The notes beneath the pieces are model-generated. The model was not told where the DNA came from and searched no databases. It saw nothing but the letters and a program-made list of their open reading frames with translations. DNA of 64,000 bases from Scheffersomyces stipitis CBS 6054 (lineage: Eukaryota > Ascomycota > Pichiomycetes > Serinales > Debaryomycetaceae), in assembly GCF_000209165.1 (NCBI RefSeq), contig NC_009068.1, positions 3,348,001-3,412,000 on the forward strand, written 5' to 3'. Positions 48,951 to 58,953 of this stretch are shown piece after piece. Position numbers and translations under genes: made by a program. How positions within the stretch are numbered: the first letter of the stretch is position 1; each line of letters starts with the position of its first letter.

Positions 48951-51900
48951 ACTGTAATCACAGCCACCCGGACATTCATTATTCTCGTCCTCAATGAACC
49001 ATTCTCTCAAACATCCAAAATGTCCTCTGTGGCCACACTTAAGACTAACAACTACCGTCAATCCCTTACAAGGCTCGTTGCAATAGATACAATTCAGTTG
49101 CTTCTGACTACACTCGTCACAGTACCAATAGCCGAAGTCTGCATTGACATCATTTTTCAATTTCTCCTTGGACTTTTCATTAACCAAGAGTTTCTGGCAC
49201 CAGCAACAGAAGAAACGGAGATCCACATCGCCAGAGGTCAAGTTTTTCAACTTGCTTCTAACGTCATCAGGAGCATTATTGACAACGTGAATAGCATTGA
49301 CAAACAACCTTTTTCTTTGTAGGATTTCAATGTAGAGCCCTAACCAATCCAAACAGGACGATTGGGGGATTACCTGCTTGAACGAGTCGTAAAACAAGAG
49401 TGAAAGTGTAGAGCAAAGAATAATATCCCCCTCGTTCGAAGCATGCGCTAATGCTTTTTCCAATAAGCTCAGCGACTTCCAAGCTTTCTTTAGCGGGGCC
49501 CCACTGGAATTATCTACTTCTTCTTTAATTGCCTTAGTAAGCTCAGACTTCGTTGTAGTTCTATCAGAGACATCGTTGTTCAACAAGGACTCGGCCTTCA
49601 AGCTACGCGGTTGTTCCTGTTTTTCAGCAAATTCATCATAAATAGGAGACATGAATGTAGACGACAACTTAGGTCTATGGAATCCATATGCTGGAATAGC
49701 AGAATTACGACGAGAAGGTACTGAAGTTGAACCAGAACCAGTACCCATGGAATGGTGTTGAGCTGACTGGTGCGACAGTGAAAAAAAGTTTGAATAGTTG
49801 GGACTATTTGATTGCGGATGAGGAGTCGTCATAGCTGAGTTTGGACTCGAGTTGAGAACAGCATTGTTGAGAATGTTAAGATTCTCGTTGTCCAAATCTT
49901 CAGAAACGTGAGAAGTTCCGATTCGTCCTGCCAACTTTGAACCTGCAAACGAAGATGAGAACGAATCAGCATGGCGATGTAAAAATGCAGAATTGGGCGA
50001 GTTATCGCCGGAGCCAATGCCAATTTTTGAGGGTGATGCTATGGCTATTGGAGAACTTTGAGTTTCTTTATCGACTTCATACAGTATTTGAGAACTTCTA
50101 TGATGTCTAAGAGTAGGTTTAGTTTTCTTCGAAGATGAACGTCTTTCTCTATGATGAGCAATATGTGATGAACCTTCAGTTCCATGTACTGCTGCGTCAG
50201 TTTCGTCATCGTCTACAATTGCGTTTTCGTTGCTTTTGTTTTCATGGATAGCATTGCGGATAAATGTATGGGACCCAGATGGGCTTATGCTTTGAAGATG
50301 GTTCATACTGTTCACTCTGCTTCGGTTGATCATATCCATGAGATTGTTGGAATTGTTTGCCTTTGCTAATGGAGGGTTGGGAGGAGGGATCTTGACATCC
50401 GATTCTACAGAAGACGATACTATTGAACGTATCTCTCTGCCAATAGATTCCTGACTGGTATCTTTAGCACTGAGACTACCCAACCCTCCGTAGTTAGTGG
50501 TCAGGGTTGAATTCGAATTATATGACCCTACAAAGTTGCCCAAATCTGACAGTATGGATTTAGCATCTTTCTGATCGTCGATCTTTTCATCTTGGTTAGT
50601 TTCATTATGCTCCAATTCTGGATCACTCAAGAATGTAGTGTTGTCAATTTGAACATAATCCTCCTCTAAGCTTACAGCCAATACTCGCCAGATTTGACAT
50701 TCACGAAACCGTTGTACACTGGCTGCAACACTGGCATTCAATAAACATACGTCTACTAAAGTAAACCCATCTGGAATGGATATCAAGTAGTTATTTGAGA
50801 GAATCTCGAACACGTTTTCGTCGTTGAGAGACAACGGTAACGACACGGGCACCAAATATGGTGAAGCATAGCTAACTTGAAATGAACGTTTCAGCTTTAA
50901 GTGGATATTTGACTGTGGGGCCGAACCGATAGATATACTCGAGTCTTCGGTAGCCTGCGAAAGATTACGTGTAAGTTTTGGCCTTGACATCGATAAACCT
51001 TGCATATTAGAAAGATTTGGCTGGGATTCTGAATGAGCAGCAAATGATGTGGAACCTCTACGAGGTACTGGAGATGGCGATTTGGCCATGTGCATCGAGT
51101 AATGAGTGCTTGATCTGAAAAGAGGAGGCTTTTCTGCCGAAGACGACCCTATCAATGAGCCTGATAAAGAGCCGTGGATTTTTGATGCAATGGGTACAGA
51201 GCCAACAAACGCCTTTCCTGAGCCACCAGCTGCTATAGTTGCAGCATCGTTTTCAGGTGAATGGTGATCAATGCTTCTGGTATCACTTTCATCAATGACA
51301 CTGTTAGAGTTGCTTCTTTCATATCTGGACGAATACTCTGTATCTATGTCACCCATGTCGTTGTCGCTTGCCTGTGATTCTACTTCTGTGATTTCAAACT
51401 CATATTTTTCCTGGTTGGCTAAGCAGAGATCGCCAAATCCATTGTTCCAGTCTACAGTGACATTAGCGAGTTCGTCCAAAGGTTTGGAAATTTCAGACTC
51501 GAGAAGGCTGTCGTGCATATCTAGATCATAACTGGAAAACACGTTAGACTTTGTTATGGTCCAGATCTTACGCGACGATCCTGGGTTGTTAGCCCAGATG
51601 AAGTTCTGAATAGGCTTATTAGATGACGTGGTGATCACCTCCTTAGGAATGAACTTCCTGTTGAGATTGTAAATGGCTACAGTAGAGTCATCGTTCAAGT
51701 ACAGACAAGCCAAGTCGTAGCTATATAGAGAACTGCTACGCAGGGAGGAAGGATAGCTGTACATGGCCTCACGTTCATCGTACGAAAGCTTATCTTCAAA
51801 CCTGTTGAAGTCGTTAGATTGCTGGAACGTATCGAGAGGTTCACCAAACTGTGATGTTGATGCATCGGGATATAGACACCATCGTACCTTCATTACAGGA

Positions 51901-52919
51901 CCATAAGTGTTAATCATCTCGTCTGGTGTAATTCTATTGGATATCTGAGAATCGCCGTAGTTGAACACACAAATCTTCTGGTCTCTACCTCCTGTAACAA
52001 CGTACTCCTTTTCGGGATGGATGTGTAATGACAATGCTGGACCAGTATGGATATTCCATTTTCTCTCTGGGCCATGGCCATTACTACTGGTGTTGGCAGC
52101 GGTGTTGGAGCCAAACAGTCGTAAATCGAATTTACACAACGCTCCCGAGTCGTGGACAGAGAGAACTACAAGTTTGTTACGGCCCTGTGAATGGGGAGAG
52201 TATTGGCATGAACGAATGGGATCCAGATGGCTGCCTGAAGATATCGTAAGCATAGGTCTGGGAGAAGACAGTCGCATGTCCCAAAGCTTTATAGAACCAT
52301 CCTGCGATCCAGATATCATCTGGGTCGGTGCATCATACAAATTCCTAATACCCACATAATCTAGAGAATTTATGCAACGTTTGTGGTCCGAAAACTTGTG
52401 GATGAGTCTGCACTTACCGTTGGAGCCTACCTTATACACAGTGATAAGTCCATTGGATAACCCACAGCCTATGGTGTCTGACTGCGCCTTGACGGTGTTG
52501 ATGTTGTTCAACTTGTTTGTGGACGGCACACGTGAATTGTGGGTGTATATCGAGCTCTGATCAAGAACATTGATGTCTTGGACAATTCGCGACTGGTCTT
52601 CGTTCAAGGCTAGCAACTTCAAGTAGTTTCTACCACCGATGATTACATGATGTGACAAGTTCTGGTCCGATTGGAAAGTATTCGACAACGAAAGTGGATA
52701 GTTAAGTTGCGATAGTGTGGTAACTTCACGCTCACAATTGTACACCAATTTGTTGAATCTGTAGTTGTAAGGCTCATTGGTCTTCGATCGTGAAGAACTG
52801 TACGACAGAGAGGGGGATGCCAGTCCTTCGTAGCTGGGAGTGGCGTGATTCAACGATCCGTAGATGTTGAAAGCAAACTTTGCCAAGGTCAGATGCTGCG
52901 AATTGGCATTGGACGACAT
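48942..52919 (-). CDS. RTC1: SEA complex subunit Rtc1 (WDR24 homolog), WD40 plus RING
   Basis: This is a 1325-residue protein starting at ATG 52919. The N-terminal WD40 propeller (about residues 70-470) has RSGQDGSIKLWDMR-like SGSQDGSIKLWDMRL, LSLHIHPEKEYVVTGGRDQK and others. The middle 600 residues are Ser/Asn-rich and probably disordered. The C-terminus has zinc-binding pairs CCWCQKLL, WYCDECSQKQLNCIYCNEPC and LKCGHRGHFGCLREWF ending in CPGGCDYSVV, the RING-type domain of WDR24. Rtc1 belongs to the SEACAT (GATOR2) part of the vacuolar SEA complex, which controls TORC1 in response to amino acids. Its length matches S. cerevisiae Rtc1 (about 1340). It shares a 411-base promoter with the BEM46-like gene. 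Confidence 0.95.
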   Translation of the reverse strand: MSSNANSQHLTLAKFAFNIYGSLNHATPSYEGLASPSLSYSSSRSKTNEPYNYRFNKLVYNCEREVTTLSQLNYPLSLSNTFQSDQNLSHHVIIGGRNYLKLLALNEDQSRIVQDINVLDQSSIYTHNSRVPSTNKLNNINTVKAQSDTIGCGLSNGLITVYKVGSNGKCRLIHKFSDHKRCINSLDYVGIRNLYDAPTQMISGSQDGSIKLWDMRLSSPRPMLTISSGSHLDPIRSCQYSPHSQGRNKLVVLSVHDSGALCKFDLRLFGSNTAANTSSNGHGPERKWNIHTGPALSLHIHPEKEYVVTGGRDQKICVFNYGDSQISNRITPDEMINTYGPVMKVRWCLYPDASTSQFGEPLDTFQQSNDFNRFEDKLSYDEREAMYSYPSSLRSSSLYSYDLACLYLNDDSTVAIYNLNRKFIPKEVITTSSNKPIQNFIWANNPGSSRKIWTITKSNVFSSYDLDMHDSLLESEISKPLDELANVTVDWNNGFGDLCLANQEKYEFEITEVESQASDNDMGDIDTEYSSRYERSNSNSVIDESDTRSIDHHSPENDAATIAAGGSGKAFVGSVPIASKIHGSLSGSLIGSSSAEKPPLFRSSTHYSMHMAKSPSPVPRRGSTSFAAHSESQPNLSNMQGLSMSRPKLTRNLSQATEDSSISIGSAPQSNIHLKLKRSFQVSYASPYLVPVSLPLSLNDENVFEILSNNYLISIPDGFTLVDVCLLNASVAASVQRFRECQIWRVLAVSLEEDYVQIDNTTFLSDPELEHNETNQDEKIDDQKDAKSILSDLGNFVGSYNSNSTLTTNYGGLGSLSAKDTSQESIGREIRSIVSSSVESDVKIPPPNPPLAKANNSNNLMDMINRSRVNSMNHLQSISPSGSHTFIRNAIHENKSNENAIVDDDETDAAVHGTEGSSHIAHHRERRSSSKKTKPTLRHHRSSQILYEVDKETQSSPIAIASPSKIGIGSGDNSPNSAFLHRHADSFSSSFAGSKLAGRIGTSHVSEDLDNENLNILNNAVLNSSPNSAMTTPHPQSNSPNYSNFFSLSHQSAQHHSMGTGSGSTSVPSRRNSAIPAYGFHRPKLSSTFMSPIYDEFAEKQEQPRSLKAESLLNNDVSDRTTTKSELTKAIKEEVDNSSGAPLKKAWKSLSLLEKALAHASNEGDIILCSTLSLLFYDSFKQVIPQSSCLDWLGLYIEILQRKRLFVNAIHVVNNAPDDVRSKLKNLTSGDVDLRFFCCWCQKLLVNEKSKEKLKNDVNADFGYWYCDECSQKQLNCIYCNEPCKGLTVVVSLKCGHRGHFGCLREWFIEDENNECPGGCDYSVV

Positions 52920-53330
52920 CCTTGGAGAGAACAGAATAGTAAATGAAATAAAGTAGAATTGAGATATTTCTACACTACAGATACCCTATTGTTGCGGCAG
53001 AGATCTTATCTCACGTGATTATATCGAACTTCAAAATTGTACTATAGAAGAGTATACAAGTAGTGGAAAATATGGTTATATTTAATGATGGAAATAAGGG
53101 AATTGATATCTGTCCCATTCCTTTATTCTCTTGTAAACTTTCATTCTTTATGTTTTCCATAGTGTCTTCTCAGCATTGCTTCATTTCGATATTTTCACGT
53201 GATCTTTCTATGACGGATAGTGGGGAAAGCCAGGTTTCTCGAAGTTGTCTTTAACGATAAATCAACAGTTTTTAAACCTATCCATTTTTCAGGTTTTCAC
53301 GCCCTTTTATTTCTAGTCTTGTAGGTCCTG
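52920..53330. promoter_or_regulatory. RTC1 / BEM46-like divergent promoter with two TCACGTGA sites
   Basis: Two perfect TCACGTGA palindromes lie at 53011-53018 and 53195-53202, one near each gene. These are Cbf1-type E-boxes. A 63-codon frame in between has no support. Confidence 0.55.
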
Positions 53331-54245
53331 ATGTTTGGTATTCTGTCGGCCATCTTTACCAAACTTCTCGGGGTTCTCAAGACGATGGCCCAAATAGGCA
53401 TCTCGTTAGGGGCTTTAGTTCTCCTAGGACTCTATACTTATCAGAACACATTGATCTATCCAGCCTCTCTCAACGATGGACATGGACATTGCGCCACGCC
53501 CGATGAGTACGACATGCCAGATTACGATCTTGTTAACTTGCGTACGGAAGATGGGGAAACTTTGCAATGCTACCTGTTGAAACACGATCGTACTTCTCCA
53601 GACTATGCCAACAAAACCATCTTGATACTATCACCCAATGCTGGCAACATTGGCCATGCCTTGCCAATTGTTTCGATATTCTACCGCAACTTCGGATACA
53701 ATGTCTTTATCTACTCTTACCGTGGATACGGTCGGTCTACGGGCAAAGCTTCCGAAAAAGGCTTGAAGATAGATGCTCAAACGGTGATGCAATATTTGAC
53801 TGAGGAAGACGAACAGTACCTGCAATCGTCGTTGGTTCTCTACGGTCGTTCATTGGGTGGTGCTGTAGCTATTTATATTGCAGCTACGATGTCGAAATCC
53901 ATTTGTGCTGTCATCTTGGAGAACACCTTTCTCTCTATTCGTAAAACAGTTCCACATGTATTTCCTTTGCTCAAGTACTTCACCAGTTTCGTACACCAGC
54001 ATTGGGATCTGGAGTCGCTTGTTCCTCTAATTCCAGCCAGTATACCTGTGTTACTTTTGAGTGCTCGTAAAGACGAAATCGTACCTCCAGAGCATATGGA
54101 CAGAATCAATGCTTTGCTGAAAAGTGAAGACAAGACCTTCTACACATTTGAAAACTCGGCTCACAATGACACTGTGATCCAGCCCGAATATTGGAACTAC
54201 ATTCAGGTATTTATCCAGGACAAAGTTAACCCTGTGGGGTATTAG
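53331..54245 (+). CDS. BEM46/ABHD13-type membrane-anchored alpha/beta hydrolase
   Basis: This is a 304-residue protein. An N-terminal membrane anchor at about residues 18-36 (TMAQIGISLGALVLLGLYT) precedes a serine-hydrolase domain. The nucleophile elbow is YGRSLGG with Ser174, the acid is Asp248 (SARKDEIVPP), and the histidine is His278 (NSAHNDT). FIYSYRGYGRSTGKASEKGL is a family hallmark. It corresponds to fission yeast bem46 and S. cerevisiae YNL320W. The substrate is not known; a role in polarity and at the ER/plasma membrane has been described for bem46 relatives. All catalytic residues are intact. Confidence 0.9.
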   Translation: MFGILSAIFTKLLGVLKTMAQIGISLGALVLLGLYTYQNTLIYPASLNDGHGHCATPDEYDMPDYDLVNLRTEDGETLQCYLLKHDRTSPDYANKTILILSPNAGNIGHALPIVSIFYRNFGYNVFIYSYRGYGRSTGKASEKGLKIDAQTVMQYLTEEDEQYLQSSLVLYGRSLGGAVAIYIAATMSKSICAVILENTFLSIRKTVPHVFPLLKYFTSFVHQHWDLESLVPLIPASIPVLLLSARKDEIVPPEHMDRINALLKSEDKTFYTFENSAHNDTVIQPEYWNYIQVFIQDKVNPVGY

Positions 54246-54521
54246 AAGTACGAAGAGCAGCAGAAGAAAAAGGAGTAGTAAAAATAAAAATAGAGAACCT
54301 GAGATCACGAGAGGAAATGTAACTACTTAAGGAACTACTAGAAGTCACATTACCAAAGTCTTAACTAGAATTGACGTAAATTTATATGTATACAGCTAAT
54401 ATAACAAGAGAATCGAAGTAGCCATAGCTGAGCTTATAGATCTGAGCTGATAGCCAGAGTTGGTTCTTGTTTTGAGAAATACTGACTATAGTATCTCCAT
54501 GTTGGAAGACTTCTACGTTGC

Positions 54522-55584
54522 TTACAAGACAATGGAAGCAGAACCCTTCTTATTGGATGCATCGTGGGAGATGAACTCGACTTTTTGTTCTTCTCTCAAT
54601 TGCAACACCTTCTTCAATCTTTCACCTACGGTCTTCAACTTGTTGACGTCGCAATCTTTGGTCCAGATTCCGACTCTGAAGGCTTGCTTTCTGATATTTA
54701 ACACGATACCGTTGACTTCGTTTTCGTCGTCTTCGATAGTTTCACCAATGACACTCAACAATCCACGCAACCACAACTCGTTGATGACGCCAGCAGCGTC
54801 ACGCTTGTTGTTGAAAGAGTATTGCCATTTACCACCTTGGGCATTCTGTTCGTCTTCCCATTCTGGTCTGATTCCTTCTTTGAACAAGTGGTAGTCTGAC
54901 TTCAAAGGCAATTGGTTGGCTACTGGAATCGAGTTGTAAATTCCCCAGAACTCTTCTACAGACGAAAAGGTGATCACAGGCTTCAACAAGTCGTGCCAGT
55001 TTTCGTTCTTGTTAACTTGAGGCTTGGTGTACCACAAAGTCCATCTGTTGCTCAATGGGTGCTTGGCAGTGAATTCTTCCTTGTTGTCGAACACAGTCTT
55101 GGATTCCAAGGACAATTCTTCGGTTTGAGCAGTTAATTCTTCAGACACTAGAAATGTTAGTACTATTTTACTTGACGAGACCAGATCTATGGAATATTTC
55201 AATTGAAGACCGTTGCAATGTAATTGATAGTCATAATTGATATAGCATGAGTATTGACCGATGCTATCGAAATTATACGAGCAATATGGAATACTGTATG
55301 GGTATAGTACAACAAATTGCATGAATGTGCTATCAATATAGTTCGACATGCTCTATGTCGATCATCCTTATATCTTCAGTGAGTTGTTGGTTTAATCTAA
55401 AGTTCTTAACCTCACTTCATTTCATATTTTCTATACCATTCTTGTTCACTTTTCACTGTTTCCTTCTACTGATTCTTTTCATCTCTTCTTCGTAGCTAGA
55501 GAGGCTGACATTTCGTTGACGTCTGAAAAATATGTCCATGTGTATTCCCGTCTCTCTGGATCCTCCACGAATCTTTTACTTACT
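54522..55584 (-). CDS. CDC33: Translation initiation factor eIF4E (mRNA cap-binding), start codon split by an intron
   Basis: The coding sequence is one base at 55584 joined to 55147-54522, giving 208 residues beginning MSEELTAQTEELSLES. The protein is a canonical eIF4E: HPLSNRWTLWYTKP, FSSVEEFWGIYNSIPVANQL, SDYHLFKEGIRPEWEDE, GGKWQYSFNNKRDAAG, LWLRGLLSVIGETIEDDENE and WTKDCDVNKLKTVGERLK contain the cap-stacking tryptophans and the eIF4G-binding surface. The A of the ATG is the last base of exon 1 and TG starts exon 2. The 436-base intron has GTAAGT, TACTAAC and TAG. The unspliced frame happens to stay open upstream (to 55349), which can mislead automatic calling into a 275-residue protein with a spurious N-terminus. 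Confidence 0.93.
55148..55583 (-). other. 436-base intron splitting the eIF4E start codon
   Basis: On the minus strand the donor is GTAAGT (55583-55578), directly after an A. The branch is TACTAAC (55162-55156), and the acceptor TAG ends at 55148, directly before TGTCTGAAG. Splicing makes AAG-ATG-TCT-GAA. No nearer donor joins to a sensible start, and the eIF4E N-terminus fits MSEEL. Confidence 0.85.
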
Positions 55585-56188
55585 CTTAGGCTTGTTTGCA
55601 ACGTTAGATCAGTCAGACTAAACTTGTTTAGGTTTCCCGCCAAATGTCTTTTGATATTTCAGTCGATGTTAGTGAGCGAGACAAAAAAAATTTTTGTTAA
55701 GGATCACGCGTAAATGTGGGGCTAGAAGTGGTGAGAGAGGAAGCTCGCTACGTATATTTCAGTACTAATCAGAGTCGCAATCGTCTTGCCTCACTGTGTG
55801 GAATGCTAGGCTGAGTATGGCTAACTGTAAGAAAACCACAGTTAACCAATGCTAATGAAGTTGTTCAGCAGCTAGCAGTAGAGCAATTTGGCACTTGTGC
55901 ATATTAGAGCATTCGGAAAAGGGTGCAACTATTTTACAAATAAAAAGTAACTCTGTAGGAAATTACTCTTGAACTTCTCTGGTAGTTAAATCCTTTAGAC
56001 CTAGTCAGAAGTTAGACTTAGCGTAATATCGAAAGTGATTCTCAGTAGATGACTTGAATTTTCCAATACTCTTCTATTCTTCTGTTCTACAACTCCGGAG
56101 TACCGAACGTGAATTCAAACTAATATACAAAGAACTAACAGTCTAGCCCTACAATTTATAAAGATGACGAGGGTCAGAACATCGAGCT
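55585..56188. promoter_or_regulatory. eIF4E promoter and 3' flank of the KRE1-like gene
   Basis: This is 0.6 kb between same-strand genes. It includes the eIF4E 5' leader and an ACGCGT at 55706-55711, here of doubtful meaning. A poly-A/T palindromic run lies near 55683-55698. No gene was seen. Confidence 0.4.
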
Positions 56189-56566
56189 CTACAACATACC
56201 CAACACCAATGCGAGAGCGCCCATGGCTCCCGAATAAACACCAGCATGTCCAGCAGCACCTTCCACAATCGTAGTTTGCTGGTAACTTCTGATTTCTCCT
56301 AATGTGTTGGAAGCGCTACCTACACCTATGGCACCTGACTTGACATCGTCTGTGTTGGCATCAACAAAAGTTTTCATGAACGACTGTGAGTAAACGGTTT
56401 GGAAAACTGTAGTCACTCCGCCAACCGTCTGGGTAGTCCACACAGAAGTAGGCGTCGGTTTCAAGTTTGTGGTGGTGGTGGTATCCACATCATTATCTTG
56501 ATTTGCGAGTGCAGCTGAAAGGGTGAGAAGTGAAAACAAGCCGATGATGAGACTGTAGAAATTCAT
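56189..56566 (-). CDS. Small GPI-anchored cell-wall protein, KRE1-like
   Basis: This 125-residue protein has a signal peptide at residues 1-21 (MNFYSLIIGLFSLLTLSAALA) and a Thr-rich segment. It then has SVWTTQTVGGVTTVFQTVYS, SGAIGVGSASNTLGEIRSYQ and a hydrophobic tail after small residues (AAGHAGVYSGAMGALALVLG), the pattern of a GPI-attachment signal. The WTTQTVGGVTTVFQT and GAIGVGS...GEIRSYQQTTI blocks resemble Kre1, a GPI protein involved in beta-1,6-glucan assembly and binding of some killer proteins. It is much shorter than S. cerevisiae Kre1 (about 313), having lost the long Ser/Thr stretch, so the name is tentative. A generic GPI wall protein is the alternative. Confidence 0.75.
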   Translation of the reverse strand: MNFYSLIIGLFSLLTLSAALANQDNDVDTTTTTNLKPTPTSVWTTQTVGGVTTVFQTVYSQSFMKTFVDANTDDVKSGAIGVGSASNTLGEIRSYQQTTIVEGAAGHAGVYSGAMGALALVLGML

Positions 56567-57218
56567 TTTGAAACCTGCAAGTGTATGAAAAGAAAAAGGA
56601 TACGTATCAGTAATATACGTTCTGAATATGCCTATCCAAGGAGGTTTGTGATAGTGTGGAGAATGATAAGTGTATTATTGGAGAATTTGATGGAGTGAGT
56701 ACCACAAATAAATGTCAATAAATGAGCGTAAAAATGCTTCTACAGTAACAATATGAACACAATAGTAGAAGCTGAAAGCTGGAGAAACTGTGAATCTACA
56801 ACTGGATGTGGAGTAGAGCAAGCGTAGTAGGATATAACCAACGAAGGACAGCTTTTGAAACGAAAATTGTCAAGGGTGTTTTGTTAGAGAATGAAGTGAA
56901 AGAATAACAAAAAAAAATAGATTCAGTAGTGCAAGTCTAAATGCGCCTAAAATAGCCCATTCCTTCTGGCTCAATCGTGTCTGTGTTTATTTGAGGTCAT
57001 GTGACCGCACTTTCAGCTTTGGCAGATTAGCAGCCTGCCTCATCTCGCAGATGGTCTGTTTTCTCGCCTGTTGCGCAATGCGTCGCTTTGTTATGTCAGC
57101 AGAGGACACAAAAAATTATGTAGTATACTGAAAATTTCCTGATGAGGTGCAAAAGCTAAAGAAACTTCTTTGGATATCTACATCTTTTCCACACCAAAGC
57201 ATTTCATACAATCGAAGC
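56567..57218. promoter_or_regulatory. Divergent promoter of the KRE1-like gene and BFR2, with PAC and RRPE elements
   Basis: CTCATCTC at 57039-57046 (PAC-like, reverse orientation), TGAAAATTT at 57129-57137 (RRPE) and GATGAG at 57141-57146 stand 70-180 bases before the BFR2 ATG. This is the standard pair of elements for ribosome-biogenesis genes. Confidence 0.6.
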
Positions 57219-58814
57219 ATGGCCAAGAAGACGTTGGCAGAACAGATCGCGGAGTTAACCGCTCCAAAGACAGACTTTGATATAGAAGACAACGATCTTA
57301 AGCAGGATGTCTTTGCAAATGAGAACGAAGAGAGCGGAGCCTCCGATCAGGAAGACGACTCTTTGCGGAACGAGCATTACGTGGCGGTTTCAAAGTCGAA
57401 GTTGAGAGAAAAGAATAGTAGTGTGAATTTGGGCAAGAAGTACAACGGAAGCGTTGCCAGTAGAAGTGACTTATATGGCGATGGAGATGAAAATGATGAA
57501 GAAGATGAAGAAGATGAAGACGATGATGATGAAGACGATGATGATGAAGATGAAGATGAAGATGAAGACGATGATGAACTTGAAGAAAATGAAGACGAAG
57601 AAAACGATAGTGATTCTGGAGTTTCTTTAAGTGGACAATCCGACAGCGAAATTGAGGGAGAAGAAGAATCAGACGAAGAAACCCAAGACTTGCAAGACAA
57701 AAGATCTAGACTTAAGTCGTTAATGTCACAAGAAAGAAGTCATATTGTCAACAGATTGTCTCAGTCGGCCACCAATGACTCCTTGAAAGGATTTGCCATT
57801 TCCCAGCAGCATAGCACCTTTGACAAGATCATCGATGCCAGATTAAAGATTCAGAAGTCCATCACCAACGCCAATTTGTTGCCCCCTAACTCTGATACCT
57901 TGTCCAACAGCGATATTTCTAGTAAGAAAACGTCAAAATACTTGCTGAAAGCCAAGGAGGATGTTTTTGCATTACTTGAGAGCATAATGTCTTTAAGATC
58001 TGAGCTACTCAAAAAAGACAACATCACCGCAGAGCCTGTAGTCTATAACCCCAGAAAGAGGTCTCTTGAAGAGTTCTCTAACACCACAGAAAAATTTGAT
58101 AGCATTTTAGACAAGTTCCGTTCTGGAGCATTGACAAAGTGGTCAGCTAAAGTGCAGAATGCCTCTGGAGCCACAGCCATCAATGCTGGAAAGTTCAAGT
58201 CTATTAACCAGTCCTTTGAACAACAAGTATCCAACAATTTGGCTGACATGGAACGCTTGGTGAAACGTACAAAGTTAAACAGAAGACAAATATCACCTCT
58301 AGGCTACGAATACTATAAATCTACCAAAGAAGAGACTGGAGAGGATGATAATGATAATGATGAAGAAGACGAAAACCCAGACATTCCCAGAGAACAAACC
58401 GAGTCTGCCAATAAGAATGCCGAAATAGACGAGATCTTTGATGATGAAGATTTTTACAGAGTGTTGCTTAACGACTTGGTGGATAAGAAGATTCAATCCA
58501 GTGATCCTACTTCAGGTATGACGCTTTCATTGAGAACAGCTCAGAAGGCTCACAAGATGAAAAAGAATATCGACACCAAGGCTTCTAAGGGAAGAAAACT
58601 TAAGTTTCAGGTCCAAGAACAGATTGCTAACTTCGAGACTCCCAGAGAAAGCTGGAGATGGGATGATAATCAAATCGATGAGTTTTTTGCTTCTTTGTTG
58701 GGCCAGAAGGTGAACATGAACGAAATTGATGAGCAAGACAATGAAGAAGCTGAGAGTGAAGACGAACCAGAATTGCTTGCTGCTGGTGAAGACACCATCA
58801 CCTTATTCGGATAG
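57219..58814 (+). CDS. BFR2: Nucleolar ribosome-biogenesis protein Bfr2 (AATF/Che-1 homolog)
   Basis: This is a 531-residue protein starting at ATG 57219 (MAKKTLAEQIAELTAP); the frame opens upstream only from GTG. About residues 90-150 are almost pure Asp/Glu, encoded by GAT/GAA repeats (57484-57600). The AATF leucine-zipper-like domain follows (FDKIIDARLKIQKSITNANL, LRSELLKKDN). The TRAUB domain is at about 385-475 (DEIFDDEDFYRVLLNDLVDK, HKMKKNIDTKASKGRKLKFQ, IANFETPRESWRWDDNQIDE). Bfr2 works with Enp2 and Lcp5 in the early small-subunit processome. The mirror strand of the acidic run gives a poly-serine frame that is not a gene. Confidence 0.95.
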   Translation: MAKKTLAEQIAELTAPKTDFDIEDNDLKQDVFANENEESGASDQEDDSLRNEHYVAVSKSKLREKNSSVNLGKKYNGSVASRSDLYGDGDENDEEDEEDEDDDDEDDDDEDEDEDEDDDELEENEDEENDSDSGVSLSGQSDSEIEGEEESDEETQDLQDKRSRLKSLMSQERSHIVNRLSQSATNDSLKGFAISQQHSTFDKIIDARLKIQKSITNANLLPPNSDTLSNSDISSKKTSKYLLKAKEDVFALLESIMSLRSELLKKDNITAEPVVYNPRKRSLEEFSNTTEKFDSILDKFRSGALTKWSAKVQNASGATAINAGKFKSINQSFEQQVSNNLADMERLVKRTKLNRRQISPLGYEYYKSTKEETGEDDNDNDEEDENPDIPREQTESANKNAEIDEIFDDEDFYRVLLNDLVDKKIQSSDPTSGMTLSLRTAQKAHKMKKNIDTKASKGRKLKFQVQEQIANFETPRESWRWDDNQIDEFFASLLGQKVNMNEIDEQDNEEAESEDEPELLAAGEDTITLFG

Positions 58815-58953
58815 ATGTACTATAGATTGTCTATTATAGCATATATAGAGAATGGACACTAGATATGATTATGGAGGTCGTAAGAAATAGTACTACTATG
58901 AATATGAATATGAGTATTACTTCTTATGCTAGTATATATCTATATGTCTGTCG

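Noticed and set aside
57377..57700. Poly-serine frame opposite BFR2, and a similar one opposite the UTP5 tail (1370-1570)
   Set aside because: They are the mirror of GAA/GAT runs encoding acidic stretches.
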